Assembly (NCBI GenBank): GCA_003194525.1
Contig: NBIV01000291.1
Coordinates: forward strand, 23,540-87,539
Reading direction: 5' to 3'
Origin: Gracilariopsis chorda
Taxonomy: Eukaryota; Rhodophyta; Florideophyceae; Gracilariales; Gracilariaceae
Length of the DNA stretch: 64,000 bases
Part shown: positions 24,915 through 34,699 of the stretch, one piece after another
How the letters are laid out: each line of letters starts with the position of its first letter
Numbering within the stretch: position 1 is the stretch's first letter
Made by a program: the position numbers and the translations under genes
The notes under the pieces: model-generated
Database searches by the model: none
What the model saw: the letters and a program-made list of their open reading frames with translations, nothing else
Told to the model about the DNA's origin: nothing

Positions 24915-25103
24915 ATGAATTTAACGCTTACTAAATTTAATCTAGAATCTAGAATGGGAAAAGGTAAGGGAGCTGTATCTACAAAAGCATTATATATTAG
25001 ACCAGGAATGATTTTATTTGAATTTGAATACATAACCGATCAGCAAATGGGAAATCTTTTTCTTACATTTCGAAACAAATTCTTTACAATTAATATGAAT
25101 TAA
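24915..25103 (+). pseudogene. rpl16: Mitochondrial ribosomal protein L16, C-terminal fragment (NUMT)
   Basis: The frame contains SRMGKGKGA and then IRPGMILFEFEY, the two landmarks of the L16 C-terminal half (the RMGKGKG loop and the PG-ILFE strand). It runs to a natural stop at 25103. The N-terminal half is absent. In a mitochondrion this protein is part of the large ribosomal subunit near the peptidyl-transferase centre. Here it is a non-functional nuclear copy. Confidence 0.8.
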
Positions 25104-25130
25104 GAGAATTTTATAAAATATAAGAATTGG

Positions 25131-25199
25131 GATAAAAACTCAATAATTGAGTGTCAGTTTGTGGCACTAACCATTGCAAGTTTAAATCCCGTTTCTATC
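25131..25199 (+). tRNA. Mitochondrial tRNA-His (GTG) remnant in NUMT
   Basis: Acceptor arms GATAAAA and TTCTATC pair except for one position. A D arm CTCA/TGAG follows, then an anticodon arm with loop TTGTGGC (anticodon GTG, one mismatch in the stem). The T loop TTTAAAT sits between poorly paired stems. Position between rpl16 and cox1 on the same strand supports a mitochondrial tRNA gene that has since mutated. Not functional. Confidence 0.5.
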
Positions 25200-25235
25200 G
25201 TCTTAAGTTTGGGTTAAAAATTTTTAATCATATTT

Positions 25236-25364
25236 TTATATTATGGAATTTTCATTTCATCAATTGTTTTCATATTGAATCTTTTAAACAAACCGTAACG
25301 ATATTGGAACTTCTTGCTTAAGTTTTGATACCTTTACAGGGGTTTAGGTGGTATTATGTCCATG
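25236..25364 (+). pseudogene. cox1: Mitochondrial cox1, N-terminal fragment (NUMT)
   Basis: With TGA read as Trp the frame gives W-I-F, then TNRNDIGT (cox1 has a conserved T-N-H-K-D-I-G-T here) and, after a one-base loss near 25344, GGIMSM. The next codons of cox1, LIRM, occur at 29664-29675. The gene is thus interrupted exactly after ATG at 25362-25364 by the tyrosine-recombinase retrotransposon. Confidence 0.8.
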
Positions 25365-25549
25365 AAAATGAAGATTCAAGTACGATTTATTTGACTAAAG
25401 ATTTCGGCCAATTGAAGGTGGAAAGAAAGAAAGAAATACCCCAAGGTCCCGAGGGACCACAAAGAAGAGAGAGAGACATGTTGAGGAAACAAACTGAGGC
25501 CTGTTGGCGAGCCGAAGAGTGTCAGTGTGCATGCGGGCGGATGAGGGGG

Positions 25550-25715
25550 GAGAGAAATAGACATGAGGAGGGAGTCGGGCGCCGCCGGTTACGAGCGTAG
25601 CTCGTCGCTAAGTACCGACTGCGGCGCCTCGACACGTGTGGTAGCTGTACTGTACGACCAGCTCCACGCTACTTCCCAACATATCTTCATCAGCATACAC
25701 ACTGTACACAAAATG
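25550..25715 (-). repeat. Inner direct repeat (A2) of the DIRS/PAT-like element
   Basis: 166 bp, identical over its whole length to 29498-29663. It contains the small palindrome CGAGCGTAGCTCG. It is followed by ATGAAAATGAAG overlapping its end, the string also found at the outer 3' end of the element (25362-25373). Confidence 0.9.
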
Positions 25716-25750
25716 AAAATGAAGTACCAAAACAGGCGGAGGTGCGAATC

Positions 25751-26865
25751 TCAGGAAGGACGGAGATGAGCAAAGAACCATCGCGAGTGGTCGGTAGGGA
25801 CAATTGAACTGTCCAGATAGACGCGAAGCATGGCTTCGCTTTCCCAGTCTAAGCGGCGCATTGTCCACTCCTTAGAGAGGCCAAGGCCGAGCAGCTCGTT
25901 GCATCCCCCTATGCGAGGGCTTTGCAAAGTAAACCGGCAACCTGTGGAAGGAACCCCGTTGACCAGCGCCATGGAGCGGTCCAGAGCATCCGAGAGACTT
26001 AGATTCATCACTGCCTCGGGGTCCGTATGCGAGCAAACCCATTTCTTGATAAGAGCAAACGGGTTCTCCGGTTCCCAAGTCTCGGCGCTTGCGTAGCGAA
26101 GCATTAAAGGTCGCCTTATGGATTTCCCCTTGCGCCGGAATATTGACGCCACAATGAGGCCATCGGAGATAGCCACGTCTCGACGACGCAGATTGTTGAC
26201 GCTCACTGCTCGAAGCTGAAACACAAAGGCGAAAACTGTAGCTGCGCAAGCATCGAGATCGATCTGGTCGTCGGAGGTCAGGCCAGCAGCCACAACTTTT
26301 GCAATGAGCGACGCAGGGCAGCCCACACGGATCACTCGAACAGAACCATCGGTCTCCATACGTCTTGCATAAGCCTTCATAAGTGCGCGTACCATCGGTG
26401 TCTCGGTAGGTGACGGAAGGAAGTGAAGCTCATGATACCTTGAGACGGCTGAAATGTATGTGGAAGAGAGTCGTCAGAGACCTGTCCTTCGATAGAAAGA
26501 AACCCGATGTAGGCGAGCACGTCCCCTTCCGTTGCTGGAAGTGGGATGCGCATGTCCTCGTCACAGAAGCGCAACCATTTTGCAACTTGACTTGCTCTTG
26601 TGGTCCATGTATTCTCGGACCACCCCAACTCGGACAAGAGCCATTCTGCCTCTTCTCCACCACCGGTATTGGTAGTGAAACCTGTCCGACCTAGCACAGC
26701 TGCCCGGATACCGCTCACCCATTCCCCTCGAGTCCGACTTCGGCCACCACCAGACGCCAGTCTGGATTGGACCGGTTTCTTGTGAGGTGGTCTAGGCTGG
26801 CGTCCAGGAGATGCATCGCTGATGCTAAGCCTCTCAATCGCGCGAACCAGGCCTGGGCTGGCCAA
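25751..26865 (-). pseudogene. Tyrosine recombinase of the DIRS/PAT-like element
   Basis: A site-specific recombinase that would insert the circular DNA copy. The N-terminal SAM-like core-binding region (WLLSELGWSENTWTTRASQ, then EGDVLAYIGFL) lies in one frame. A one-base frameshift near 26472 moves into the 25751 frame, giving YISAVSRYHEL and the catalytic domain. That domain has the box I Arg in FQLRAVSVNNLRRRDV, SPRIGG with the box II Arg but Gln at the position of the usual His, the LDWESEAML helix and the Tyr nucleophile in RVYLD. The gene overlaps the end of the RT frame. The frameshift, and perhaps the His>Gln change, suggest loss of activity. Confidence 0.8.
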
Positions 26866-28787
26866 AAGGGTGCGATCAGAACTCCTCGTGCTCACTCCGT
26901 CTCGATCTTGCGGACGGTGATCTGGAGGAAGTCGAAGGGCGGGTTCCAAAGGCGCGCTTTGCCGTTGCCCCAGTATGTCTGCAGCTGGTCGCGGATCTGC
27001 TTGAGTCGGGCCGGACGAGTCTCGTTCATGGGCCGGTTGTAGAATGAGGGTGAGTCGAGATGATAATGCTCCTGTATGGACGCCAGCAGCTGCTGCGAGA
27101 CCTGAACGTCGCCCGGGTCCCACGTCCGAGACAGCGCGTCGGCATAGCGGTTGACCGCTGACGGTATCCAACGCGCGTCCAAGCGCACGTTCAAGGCGTG
27201 CAACATCTTCTGCAACTTGCGCAGCTCTGCCATCATCGCCGGGCTGGCGGATACCATGCTGTTCAGTATGTACACGACCGCCTGATTGTCCTCGTGGAGT
27301 AGCAGGCGTCGTATTTGGCGGTCGGACACGTAGGCAGCAAAGGATCGGGCCAGAAGCAGTCAAACTGCGCGAAGCTCTCGTAGGGTGATGGACTTGGCGC
27401 GGTCGGCCGCGCTCCACAAACCTTGAGCCACCCACGAACTCGGGGACCCGGGGGCCATGTTGGTTCCGAGGGTTCCACCATAGCCGACGTCCGCTGCGTC
27501 GCTGTGCATGGAGAGGTCCGGACTCGACGGCTGTATATCGCGACCCTCTCCCCGGGTCAAAGAGCGCAAGAAGCGCAAGTCGCGGATGGACTGGTGCGAC
27601 AGCCGCACAGACGACTCCCGTGCTGTAGTACGGCGGAAAAGTCCGCGTGGTAGCGCCTGGACCTCGCAGGCTCGGCCCGCGGCGCTCGCCGGGGACTTTT
27701 TCCGGCGTGCCTCGCACTCCGCCCCGGCCATATCGAAGAAAAGGGACCGAGTGTAGAAGCGAGCGAGCGGTAGCGCCAACGTCAGCGAGACACAGACACC
27801 GCAGAAGTGTCGTAGCAGTGCGAGCGACACACGCCTCCGATTCAGTTGCGATAGGAGCAGCACCTTCTTCGCGAGCCGCCATACATGCGCCACCTTGCGA
27901 TCGGAAACGTAAACGCGCATGTCCACGGTGTCCAAGTGCATTCCCAGGTGGTCCAGTCGCTGTGCACCAGTCCAAAAGCCCTTCTCCTTGTGTCGCACGA
28001 TCCCTAACCGACGCATGAGTCGGTCTACCACACCCTGTGCGGCGGTCACGTCCTTCAAGGTCGCGGCTCTCCCGGGCCTCGACGGTGCAATCAGAAAGTC
28101 GTCCAGATACGGGAGGACGCGGTACCCGCACTTGTCGCGTAAGTGCCGTACGAAGCCGCGAAGCATCTTCGTGAACCACAGTGGGGATCGCCCCCACCCG
28201 AACGGGAGCGCAACACAGCGGTAGAAATGCCCTTCGTAATGGAAAAGGAAGAAGTCCCGCATATCCGGGTGCAGGTAGAAGTGCCGGTACCCCGCCTTGA
28301 TGTCGAACGAAAGCAGATAGTCGCCCGGCTCCGCCTCCACCGCGAAGGACGGAATGGTATCCATCTTGATGCTGCCTTTCGGCCAGTGTTTGCTCTGCTT
28401 CGCCAGATTCACGACGAACCGGCCCTTCTTCTCGATGTCGTCCCCTTGCCAGACGACGAACGCTGATGAGACCAGCCGACCACGTGTCACCATCTCCATG
28501 GCATGTTCGCGCCCGACTTCCTCGTACACACCTTCCTTCAAGCCCTTCGCCAGATCGGCCAGACCGAACGCCCTGTCTTCCTCTCTTTGGGGGATAGCGG
28601 GGAGTACCTCGCCCTTCGTGAATGCCACTTCCGGCATGTCCCGGATACCGAACTTGATCATCCGGCAGAGGTCCTCCGACGTCCCAAGGACTGAGCGCCA
28701 GGCGCCCGCCCTCAACGACGTCCCGCGCCAAAGCGACCGTCTCCCGACAGTCGCTTCGACGGATTGCGCCTCGGTGAGCGCAATCAT
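26715..28787 (-). pseudogene. Reverse transcriptase-RNase H of the DIRS/PAT-like element, two in-frame TGAs
   Basis: One frame of about 690 codons starting at ATG 28787, four bases inside the Gag stop (ATGA overlap). RT motifs: LSFDIKAGYRHF, CVALPFGWGRSP and YLDDFLIA. RNase H motifs: MHSDAADVGYGG, ITLRELRAV and HEDNQAVVYILNS, ending with the VLIAPFWPAQAWF block usual for DIRS RTs. TGA at 27362-27360 (after LRAV) and TGA at 26894-26892 (after KIETE) interrupt the frame, but the homology continues in phase past both. Each is one C>T step from CGA (Arg). The frame ends at 26717-26715 inside the recombinase gene. Confidence 0.85.
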
Positions 28788-29431
28788 TCCGTATCGGCAG
28801 CGCTGCCTTTCGCGCTGCCTCCATTCTTGTACTTCTGGGCTGTTTTGTTCGCCTTCTCCAGGCGATTCTTGGCGAGTTGCTTGGCGGCCTCGAACTCCAA
28901 CTTAGTGGACAGGGCCTCTCGGGCGGTACGGTATGACTCGGAGTGTACGGCATCGTGGCCCTGCTCGACGACAAACGCCATCTGCTTTGCCTCCTCCATC
29001 CCCTTTTCCGTGATGTCCCGAAAGTACTGAGCTCTCATAAGAAGAACCTCCAGAGACGCCTTCAAAGACGTCTCCACAAGTGCCAGACGGCGAGTGATGG
29101 TGTCGAGGTCGTCGGTTCCCTCCTTGCACAGCATGAGGGCGGCGAGTCCGGTCTCAAGCCAAACCCCCGCGCCGTTGATGTACTCCCATTCTTTGACCGA
29201 GCGTCGGTCCTTAGTCTTCAACTCGACGGTAAAAGCGTCCATGGGCGGTTTGAAGAACGCCATGTGCGTGATCGGGACATAAGGCCCGCGCTGAAAGACG
29301 CTTCCTTCTCCGACGAGTTTTGCTGCATTCAACTCGTTGACCACCGCGGCGAAGTCGTGCCCGGTGGGCTTGGCAGTTGCCCACATACCGCGGAGGGCGG
29401 CCGGGGCGGACGAGTTAGCACTGTCGCTCAT
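28784..29431 (-). CDS. Gag-like first ORF of the DIRS/PAT-like element
   Basis: A 215-residue protein from ATG 29431; a longer reading would need a TTG start. It has no zinc knuckle. The middle shows WEYINGAGVWLETGLAALMLC, and the C-terminal half is a long charged helix (SLKASLEVLLMRAQYFRDI ... LEFEAAKQLAKNRLEKANK), likely a coiled coil for particle assembly. Its stop overlaps the RT start, so RT could be made by re-initiation. Function is inferred from position as the first ORF. Unlike RT and recombinase it is uninterrupted. Confidence 0.6.
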   Translation of the reverse strand: MSDSANSSAPAALRGMWATAKPTGHDFAAVVNELNAAKLVGEGSVFQRGPYVPITHMAFFKPPMDAFTVELKTKDRRSVKEWEYINGAGVWLETGLAALMLCKEGTDDLDTITRRLALVETSLKASLEVLLMRAQYFRDITEKGMEEAKQMAFVVEQGHDAVHSESYRTAREALSTKLEFEAAKQLAKNRLEKANKTAQKYKNGGSAKGSAADTE

Positions 29432-29497
29432 GCTTCGCGCTACGATCGCACGTATACTGAAGTTGTCACCGCCCAAGAGTGATGGGGGAATTTCTCA

Positions 29498-29663
29498 GAG
29501 AGAAATAGACATGAGGAGGGAGTCGGGCGCCGCCGGTTACGAGCGTAGCTCGTCGCTAAGTACCGACTGCGGCGCCTCGACACGTGTGGTAGCTGTACTG
29601 TACGACCAGCTCCACGCTACTTCCCAACATATCTTCATCAGCATACACACTGTACACAAAATG
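29498..29663 (-). repeat. Outer direct repeat (A1) of the DIRS/PAT-like element
   Basis: Identical copy of 25550-25715, at the 5' end of the element. It ends in ATG and is followed directly by the resumed mitochondrial cox1 sequence (TTAATTCGTATG). Confidence 0.9.
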
Positions 29664-29745
29664 TTAATTCGTATGAAATTGGGTGAACCAGAAAATCAAT
29701 TACTTCTAGGCAATCATTAACTTTATACCTTTTAAATTACTGCAT
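29664..29745 (+). pseudogene. cox1: Continuation of the NUMT cox1 fragment
   Basis: The frame reads LIRMKLGEPENQLLLGNH, then stop codons where cox1 has Gln and Leu (CAA>TAA and TTA>TAA type changes), with LY and ITA preserved between and after. This is the direct continuation of the cox1 start at 25236-25364. Similarity fades by about 29745. Confidence 0.8.
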
Positions 29746-30842
29746 TGGAATCAGTGCCAAAAGCGTAGCAAATAGTATTGACAATTAAAAGCAGACCTTA
29801 AAGTTTGGTACTATAAATGAACGTGCAATATGCCACAAAAGTTTCAATTCTTACAGTGTTGCAATGTTTTCAGCTATATAATTCAAATGACACAAAGATA
29901 TAGTACTCTCAATACACAATTAACACAATAAAATCACTTCGTTTTTTGAACTGTTCTTGACATGAAAAATTTCGAAATAGGTTTAAGAGTTCATTTTGAA
30001 AAGTTTTAAAATTTAAGTAAGGACCTGAAACTATAAAACTTTAATTATTTTAATAAATGATTTGTCTGAGATAGTTCAGATGTAAATCGTTTTATGAATA
30101 CTATATAATAAAGAGCTTTCCATGTTTTTGATATTTTTATGGCTTACTTCTAAATTTCTTGATTTGGATATACGGGGTTTCATAAGAACCGTGAAGTAAA
30201 CGAAAATGATATTGAAGAAACGATGCAGAGGTGCCTCTTTACTTAGGGCACTTTGGCATCATTTTTGTAGTGTGGTGGTCACACTCACGCATGAACTTTT
30301 GTATTAGTCTCCAAAATTCTTCCATGGTTGCGAAATACCTGCTTCTGAGGCCTTTAATGTGATCCACGGACCAAACGACAGTTTGCAGTTGTCGTTGCTA
30401 TCAGATTCAGCAGCTTTCAGTTCTACAAAAGCCACAAGTATCATCGTGTAAGGGAAAAAAGAAGAAGACGACTATGACCAATACTTGAAGGACGCGAATG
30501 AAGCGAATAATGAGGACGACGATGAAAAGTATGACGTAGAATAAGCGGCAGGGACGTCTTTTTGCAACATACCATAGGAGAGCTCTATGATTGGGGGCGT
30601 AGAGCAACGAAGCGAATAGAGAGAGCAGAAGCATCAGACTATATTTCATGGCATTACCAGTGAGCCAGCAAAGTTGAAAGCTTAGCGCACCCTCTTCTCT
30701 ACTGTTAACAAAGACCAGTGACGTGTGATCAGAATTGCAGGCAGTAATGTTGACGCTTGCTCCTGGCCACGCGTGTGGTGGTCGCAGGTCCAAGAAGATG
30801 TAAGGCTTGCTTACTTAAAGCAGTAGAGTGTGAAGCAAGGTC
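29746..30842. other. AT-rich spacer, no gene recognised
   Basis: Strongly AT-rich up to about 30200, perhaps more mitochondrial DNA decayed beyond recognition. After that the composition becomes mixed. A minus frame at 30793-30407 is hydrophobic but matches nothing known. Confidence 0.4.
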
Positions 30843-31257
30843 TGTGGTACAGCCAGTGGTGAGCACAACATCCGTAAAATAGGACTTTTAGATTCAGCCT
30901 AACAGATGACTTCCCGTAGATGGTGGTCTCCCTATTATAAGAGCGGAGACTGGGGGAATCCTGAAAGTAGATCTGCAAGCACCAAGCGGAGAGCAGGTTT
31001 ACTGGGCGGACGATAATCCACCAGGCGCTGCCATGAGACGCGCTGGGTATCGGTAGCTTAGCAGCCACACCTAGAGGATAACTTAATAGTGTACCTGAAG
31101 GTGAGTATGACGAGGTTGAACCAGACGAACTAGAAGAAGCCTGGGTGCTTGGTTCATTTCCCCGGAGGTGGACCTCCAGCAGTGCACTATATACAGTGCC
31201 GCGAGCTGACCTCGACAGAAACTATCTACTGTACCGTATTGTAGCATTCGAGATGCA
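30843..31257 (+). repeat. Ty1/copia-type LTR (5' LTR orientation)
   Basis: 415 bp beginning TGTGGTACAGCC and ending GAGATGCA. It is followed directly by a primer-binding-site-like sequence and is the homologue of the inverted relic at 7202-7616. Only about 200 bp of possible internal sequence follows before the gypsy LTR candidate, so the rest of the element is missing. Confidence 0.6.
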
Positions 31258-31270
31258 TTGGTATCGGATC
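31258..31270 (+). promoter_or_regulatory. Primer-binding site of the truncated copia element
   Basis: TTGGTATCGGATC directly after the LTR terminal CA resembles TGGTATCAGAGC, the usual complement of the initiator tRNA-Met 3' end in copia elements. Confidence 0.55.
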
Positions 31271-31464
31271 ACCGAATGATGAGTTAAGTCGAGGACGACA
31301 TTCATAGCTTTCGGCTACAGTACCTGGCTGTCCAGCGAGGACTATGAAGGGAACCCCTTTATGGAGGAATGTGGACTACGAATAGTAATTTGGCACTGCA
31401 CTGCCGTGAATGGTACTGTAGTAGGCCTCCACTAGTTATTTATTTTATTTTCTTATATTTTATT

Positions 31465-31840
31465 ACTGTAGTTAGTGGAGAGCCACACATTTAGACCATA
31501 CAGTCAGACTACTGAGTGGCTTCGCAGCCTAGGAAAAGGCCACCTGCCCAGGTGAGGGAGGCGAAGGCCAACCAACACCCTCAGCTCTTGACCCTTTGGT
31601 CAGACCGTCAGGAATCCTAAGTCGTTTACGACACAGGGGCACCTATAGTAACAGTACTTAATCGTTTCTGAGCTATAGCTCTTTGTTCCGAGGGTATCCT
31701 CACGTGTTTTACAGCTGACTGTTCTCGTTTTGCTCTTTTGTTTATTGATATTGTTGTGTTTGCCACAGGACTGTCTGATACTCTTATCTTTTGGTTACGT
31801 TGAGTCTCCGCTCTCGGATACGCTGTTCACACACGTGACA
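31465..31840 (+). repeat. Candidate 5' LTR of gypsy element 1
   Basis: Starts TGTAGTTAGTGG and ends ACGTGACA. It is followed by TTGGTACTGCTGGTGC (31841 on), a plausible tRNA primer-binding site. No second copy exists downstream because the 3' end of the element is lost, so the boundaries rest on TG...CA and primer-site position only. Confidence 0.4.
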
Positions 31841-32515
31841 TTGGTACTGCTGGTGCTCCCACCTTGGCACTGATCTTCTAGTCCCGTTTCCCGCAAGGCA
31901 ACACCCACATTCGTGGTTCGTTTGTGGCTTTCCACCCCGCTACCGAGGTCCTTACAGGCATTAGTGGAATACCACATAAACTGGTCTCCCGACCTAGAAG
32001 ATCAGTTTGCCGCTTTGGTGTGGTTCGGTTACTCGCTTTCGAGAAGTCTTGTGTGTTGTTCACATCGTCTTTTCCGGAGTCGGACTTTACTCGCGCCATT
32101 GATATTTGGAACGCAGTTGGAACCGTCGTTACGCACTCTGTTGAGACAGAAGGCTCACAGGTCTGAACCATACTGTTCACTCGTTATATCAGAGATTTGA
32201 AGTTTGGAAAGTTTGTTTTCTGTTGTGTTTCTGAGTGCAGAAGTGCTTTGTTGTTATCGTTATCGATTTGTTGTGAAGTTTGTTTTCTGTTTTGTTTTCT
32301 GAGTGCAGAGGAGTTGTCGTTGTCGACCTTGTTGGTTTTTGTCGATTGCCACTCTCTTTGCGCTACGTGTTCGTTTTGTATTGCGTTATTCGCTGAACGA
32401 TCTGAAACGCCAATGGGTATTCGGTCGTTATGCAGAAAAGAAGCCGGTCTAGTTCAGGAAAGCCTGATGCGGCTGGTAGTCGTTTAGTAACGTCTACAGA
32501 GGCGGGCAACGGCTT

Positions 32516-34536
32516 ATGTCAGCAAGTAGTGAAGTTGAGGTCGACAGGAGGGGGCTGAAACACCTTCCGAGGTACCAACACCCGCTGCCCGTGAGGGTTC
32601 GTCGTCAACGGACGTTCTACGTGCTGAAATACAGCGGCTCCGTGCGGAATCTGCGTCGCAGAAGTTCCGTCTGGAGGAAATGCAAAGTCAAGTGAACTTG
32701 TTAGATTCGTCATTGGAGAAGTTGAAGCGAGAGCAGATTGCTCTGAAGAACAGAATAGATGATTCTCAGATGGCTGATGTCGTTCGGACAGTACGAGAAG
32801 ACGTCAACCGCCTGATGGAAATGCAAGGAAACGTTTTTAGTACCCCATCGGCAATACCGGTCACTGTTGAGGAGGTCCTCTCACGCGTTAATCCTCGCCT
32901 GGAACGACTTGAGAACGTGGTGAACACACCTGTGCAAGCAGAACGTTCAGAAGCGCAAGCGGTTGGTCCAACCGAAGCCCTTTCGAAAAGGAAAGAACGG
33001 AAGAAGCAGTCTTCAAAGCGGTCTAAGAAGTGGAAGTCCACAAGGCCTGATGATTCTGATGAGAATTCGGAGTATTCCGATGATGATGACTCTTCTTCGG
33101 AGAGTTCTGAGGACGATTCGTCAGAGGACGACAGTAGCTCGAGTGACGAGGAAGAATCTCGTCGCACGAGAAGGAGGAACAGTGGTAACTCAGTTTTGTG
33201 TCTCAAGAAGGGACCTTCCCACCGGGGAATGAACCGCCTTTCGTGTACGAATCCGCTTTATGGGAAGATTACCGATTATCGGTACTATCGATCACGCGTT
33301 CGTAAAACAAAGCGGTCAGGTCACGAGACGGGTAAAGTGAGGGATCACATTCGCCGATTGAAAGTTGGTTTGGATGAACTCACCTTTGATGGGACGGATC
33401 CCATAGTCATCTTTGAGTTTTTGAGTCGGTTCGTCATAGACGCAGACACTCTCAAGGTTAGCGAAGTGCAGGCGTTCGTGGCTTTACCGCACTTTCTGCA
33501 AAGGCTCGCACTGGAACAGTATCATGCTGTCAGCGGTTCGCTGAATGCAGATGATGGTGGAGTCACCTGTTGGTCTGAGGCTGTTCAGTATTTGTTGCGT
33601 AGCTACGCTACTTCGAACCCCATTCTTCGGGCAATCTTGTATATCAGGGATGTTACCCAGAAGGATATAGAGGCAGAGGTGGGGTACAGCTCGAGGCTGA
33701 ATAGTGCAACAATTCGTTGCGGTAATGTTCACAGTATGGATGACAAGATGACGCTTTACATCGATGGGCTAGATAAGACTATCAATTCACTTGTTGCCCG
33801 TCATCGGGAACGGCATCCTCGAATTCGCTTCTTGGAGCTTATTCAATTCGCACAGGCGGAAGGAGATGCGGTCCGAGCCCGCATTGGAGTGGGCTCTGCA
33901 ACCCGACGTCTTGGGACGTACAACACTAAAGATGCAAGTGTGCAGCGTGTTGCAAAGAGGGGCAAAGCCATGTATCTGGAATCGCCAGAGGATTCGCGCC
34001 GTTCGACGCAGACGCCACGGGAAAGCCATGCGGAGCATGATGCTGTGCAGTATCTGGATGAACCAGTTGGATCAATACCGACCACGGAGTTGCCTTCAAC
34101 TGAGTCTCTTCAGGATTCTGAACTGATGGCTATGGAACCACGCAGGTATAAGTACCAAAGAAATGCGGTCGTCCCGCCCCCAGGAGAGATAACTGAGAAG
34201 AGACCGGGTTGGGTAAACAATCGCTTGGTAGGCAACTACCAGAGGCAACATAACAGGGAAGGCCTGATTTGTTATAGCTGCTATGCTAGACACCATCTGT
34301 CGGCAGAGTGCACGCTGTCTGTCAGAATCCTTGGTCAGGTCATCCTGAATTATGAAGCCCTTTCGGAAGCTGAACGTGCCCGTGTACCGGCTAATTCGTA
34401 TTGGCAGGCCAAAGCTTGGGTTACAGCAGACGCCAGACGCCAAGGGGAACTCCAGAAGGTGGAGCAAGGACGCGCTGACGCGAAGATGGGGAACGCACCG
34501 GTGGTAGTTCCTAGGCCCGCTGAATCGGGAAACTAG
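32516..34536 (+). pseudogene. Gag of gypsy element 1
   Basis: The structural protein of a Ty3/gypsy element. The uninterrupted frame from ATG 32680 has 618 codons. In the same frame the sequence upstream (TDVLRAEIQRLRAESASQKF) extends the coiled coil, so the true start is probably near ATG 32516 with one break near 32535. Order: coiled coil, an acidic Ser-rich stretch (codons about 120-160), the Gag core (FDGTDPIVIFEFLSRFV ... LRSYATSNPILRAIL), and a CCHC zinc knuckle CYSCYARHHLSAEC near codon 530. It is homologous to Gag of the chromovirus at the right edge. It would package element RNA. Confidence 0.8.
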
Positions 34537-34699
34537 AGGAGGGAGTCCTCAGGGGGACAGTAAAGATCTATCCCATCCTACTGGCCGGGGTTTCGACGTT
34601 GCCCCGCTCCCGGGATTTTAAACCCAAGGTCCTTCTGAGATCAGAGAGATCTTCGAATGTCGGAAAACGAATGCAGCTCGACTGCGCTTTGAAAAGCCC

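Larger units (their letters stand above)
24843..25364 (+). other. Nuclear mitochondrial DNA insert (NUMT), left part
   Basis: A sharply AT-rich segment with three mitochondrial genes in one orientation: the end of rpl16, a tRNA-His remnant and the start of cox1. The cox1 frame uses TGA (25276-25278) where cox1 has its conserved Trp, so the source used the mitochondrial code. Substitutions, a stop (TAA replacing a Ser codon) and a one-base loss near 25344 show it has decayed in the nucleus. The matching cox1 continuation is at 29664, on the far side of an inserted retrotransposon. Confidence 0.85.
25362..29663 (-). mobile_element. DIRS/PAT-like tyrosine-recombinase retrotransposon
   Basis: A 4.3-kb element encoding Gag, RT-RNase H and a tyrosine recombinase in that order on the minus strand. 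It has no LTR integrase and no long terminal repeat pair. It carries an identical 166-bp direct repeat at its 5' end (29498-29663) and near its 3' end (25550-25715). The 12-bp string ATGAAAATGAAG occurs at the outer left end (25362) and again directly after the inner repeat (25713). This resembles the split direct repeats (A1-ORFs-B1A2B2) of PAT/Ngaro elements, with B reduced to 12 bp. Both junctions with the cox1 target share ATG, consistent with recombinase strand exchange and no longer target duplication. Identical repeats imply a fairly young insertion. Confidence 0.82.

Noticed and set aside
26892-27362. TGA as recoded amino acid (Trp or Sec) in the DIRS-like RT
   Set aside because: Both positions fit Arg (CGA) one transition away, and the same element has a plain frameshift in its recombinase. 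Decay is simpler. Kept as a testable alternative.
26377-28974. 865-codon minus-strand open frame
   Set aside because: Only its last 140 codons (recombinase N-terminus) are coding. The rest is a GC-rich shadow of the RT-RNase H frame, which has all the motifs.
29746-30200. Further mitochondrial genes in the AT-rich flank
   Set aside because: Composition fits, but beyond about 29745 no frame or tRNA could be matched to a mitochondrial gene.
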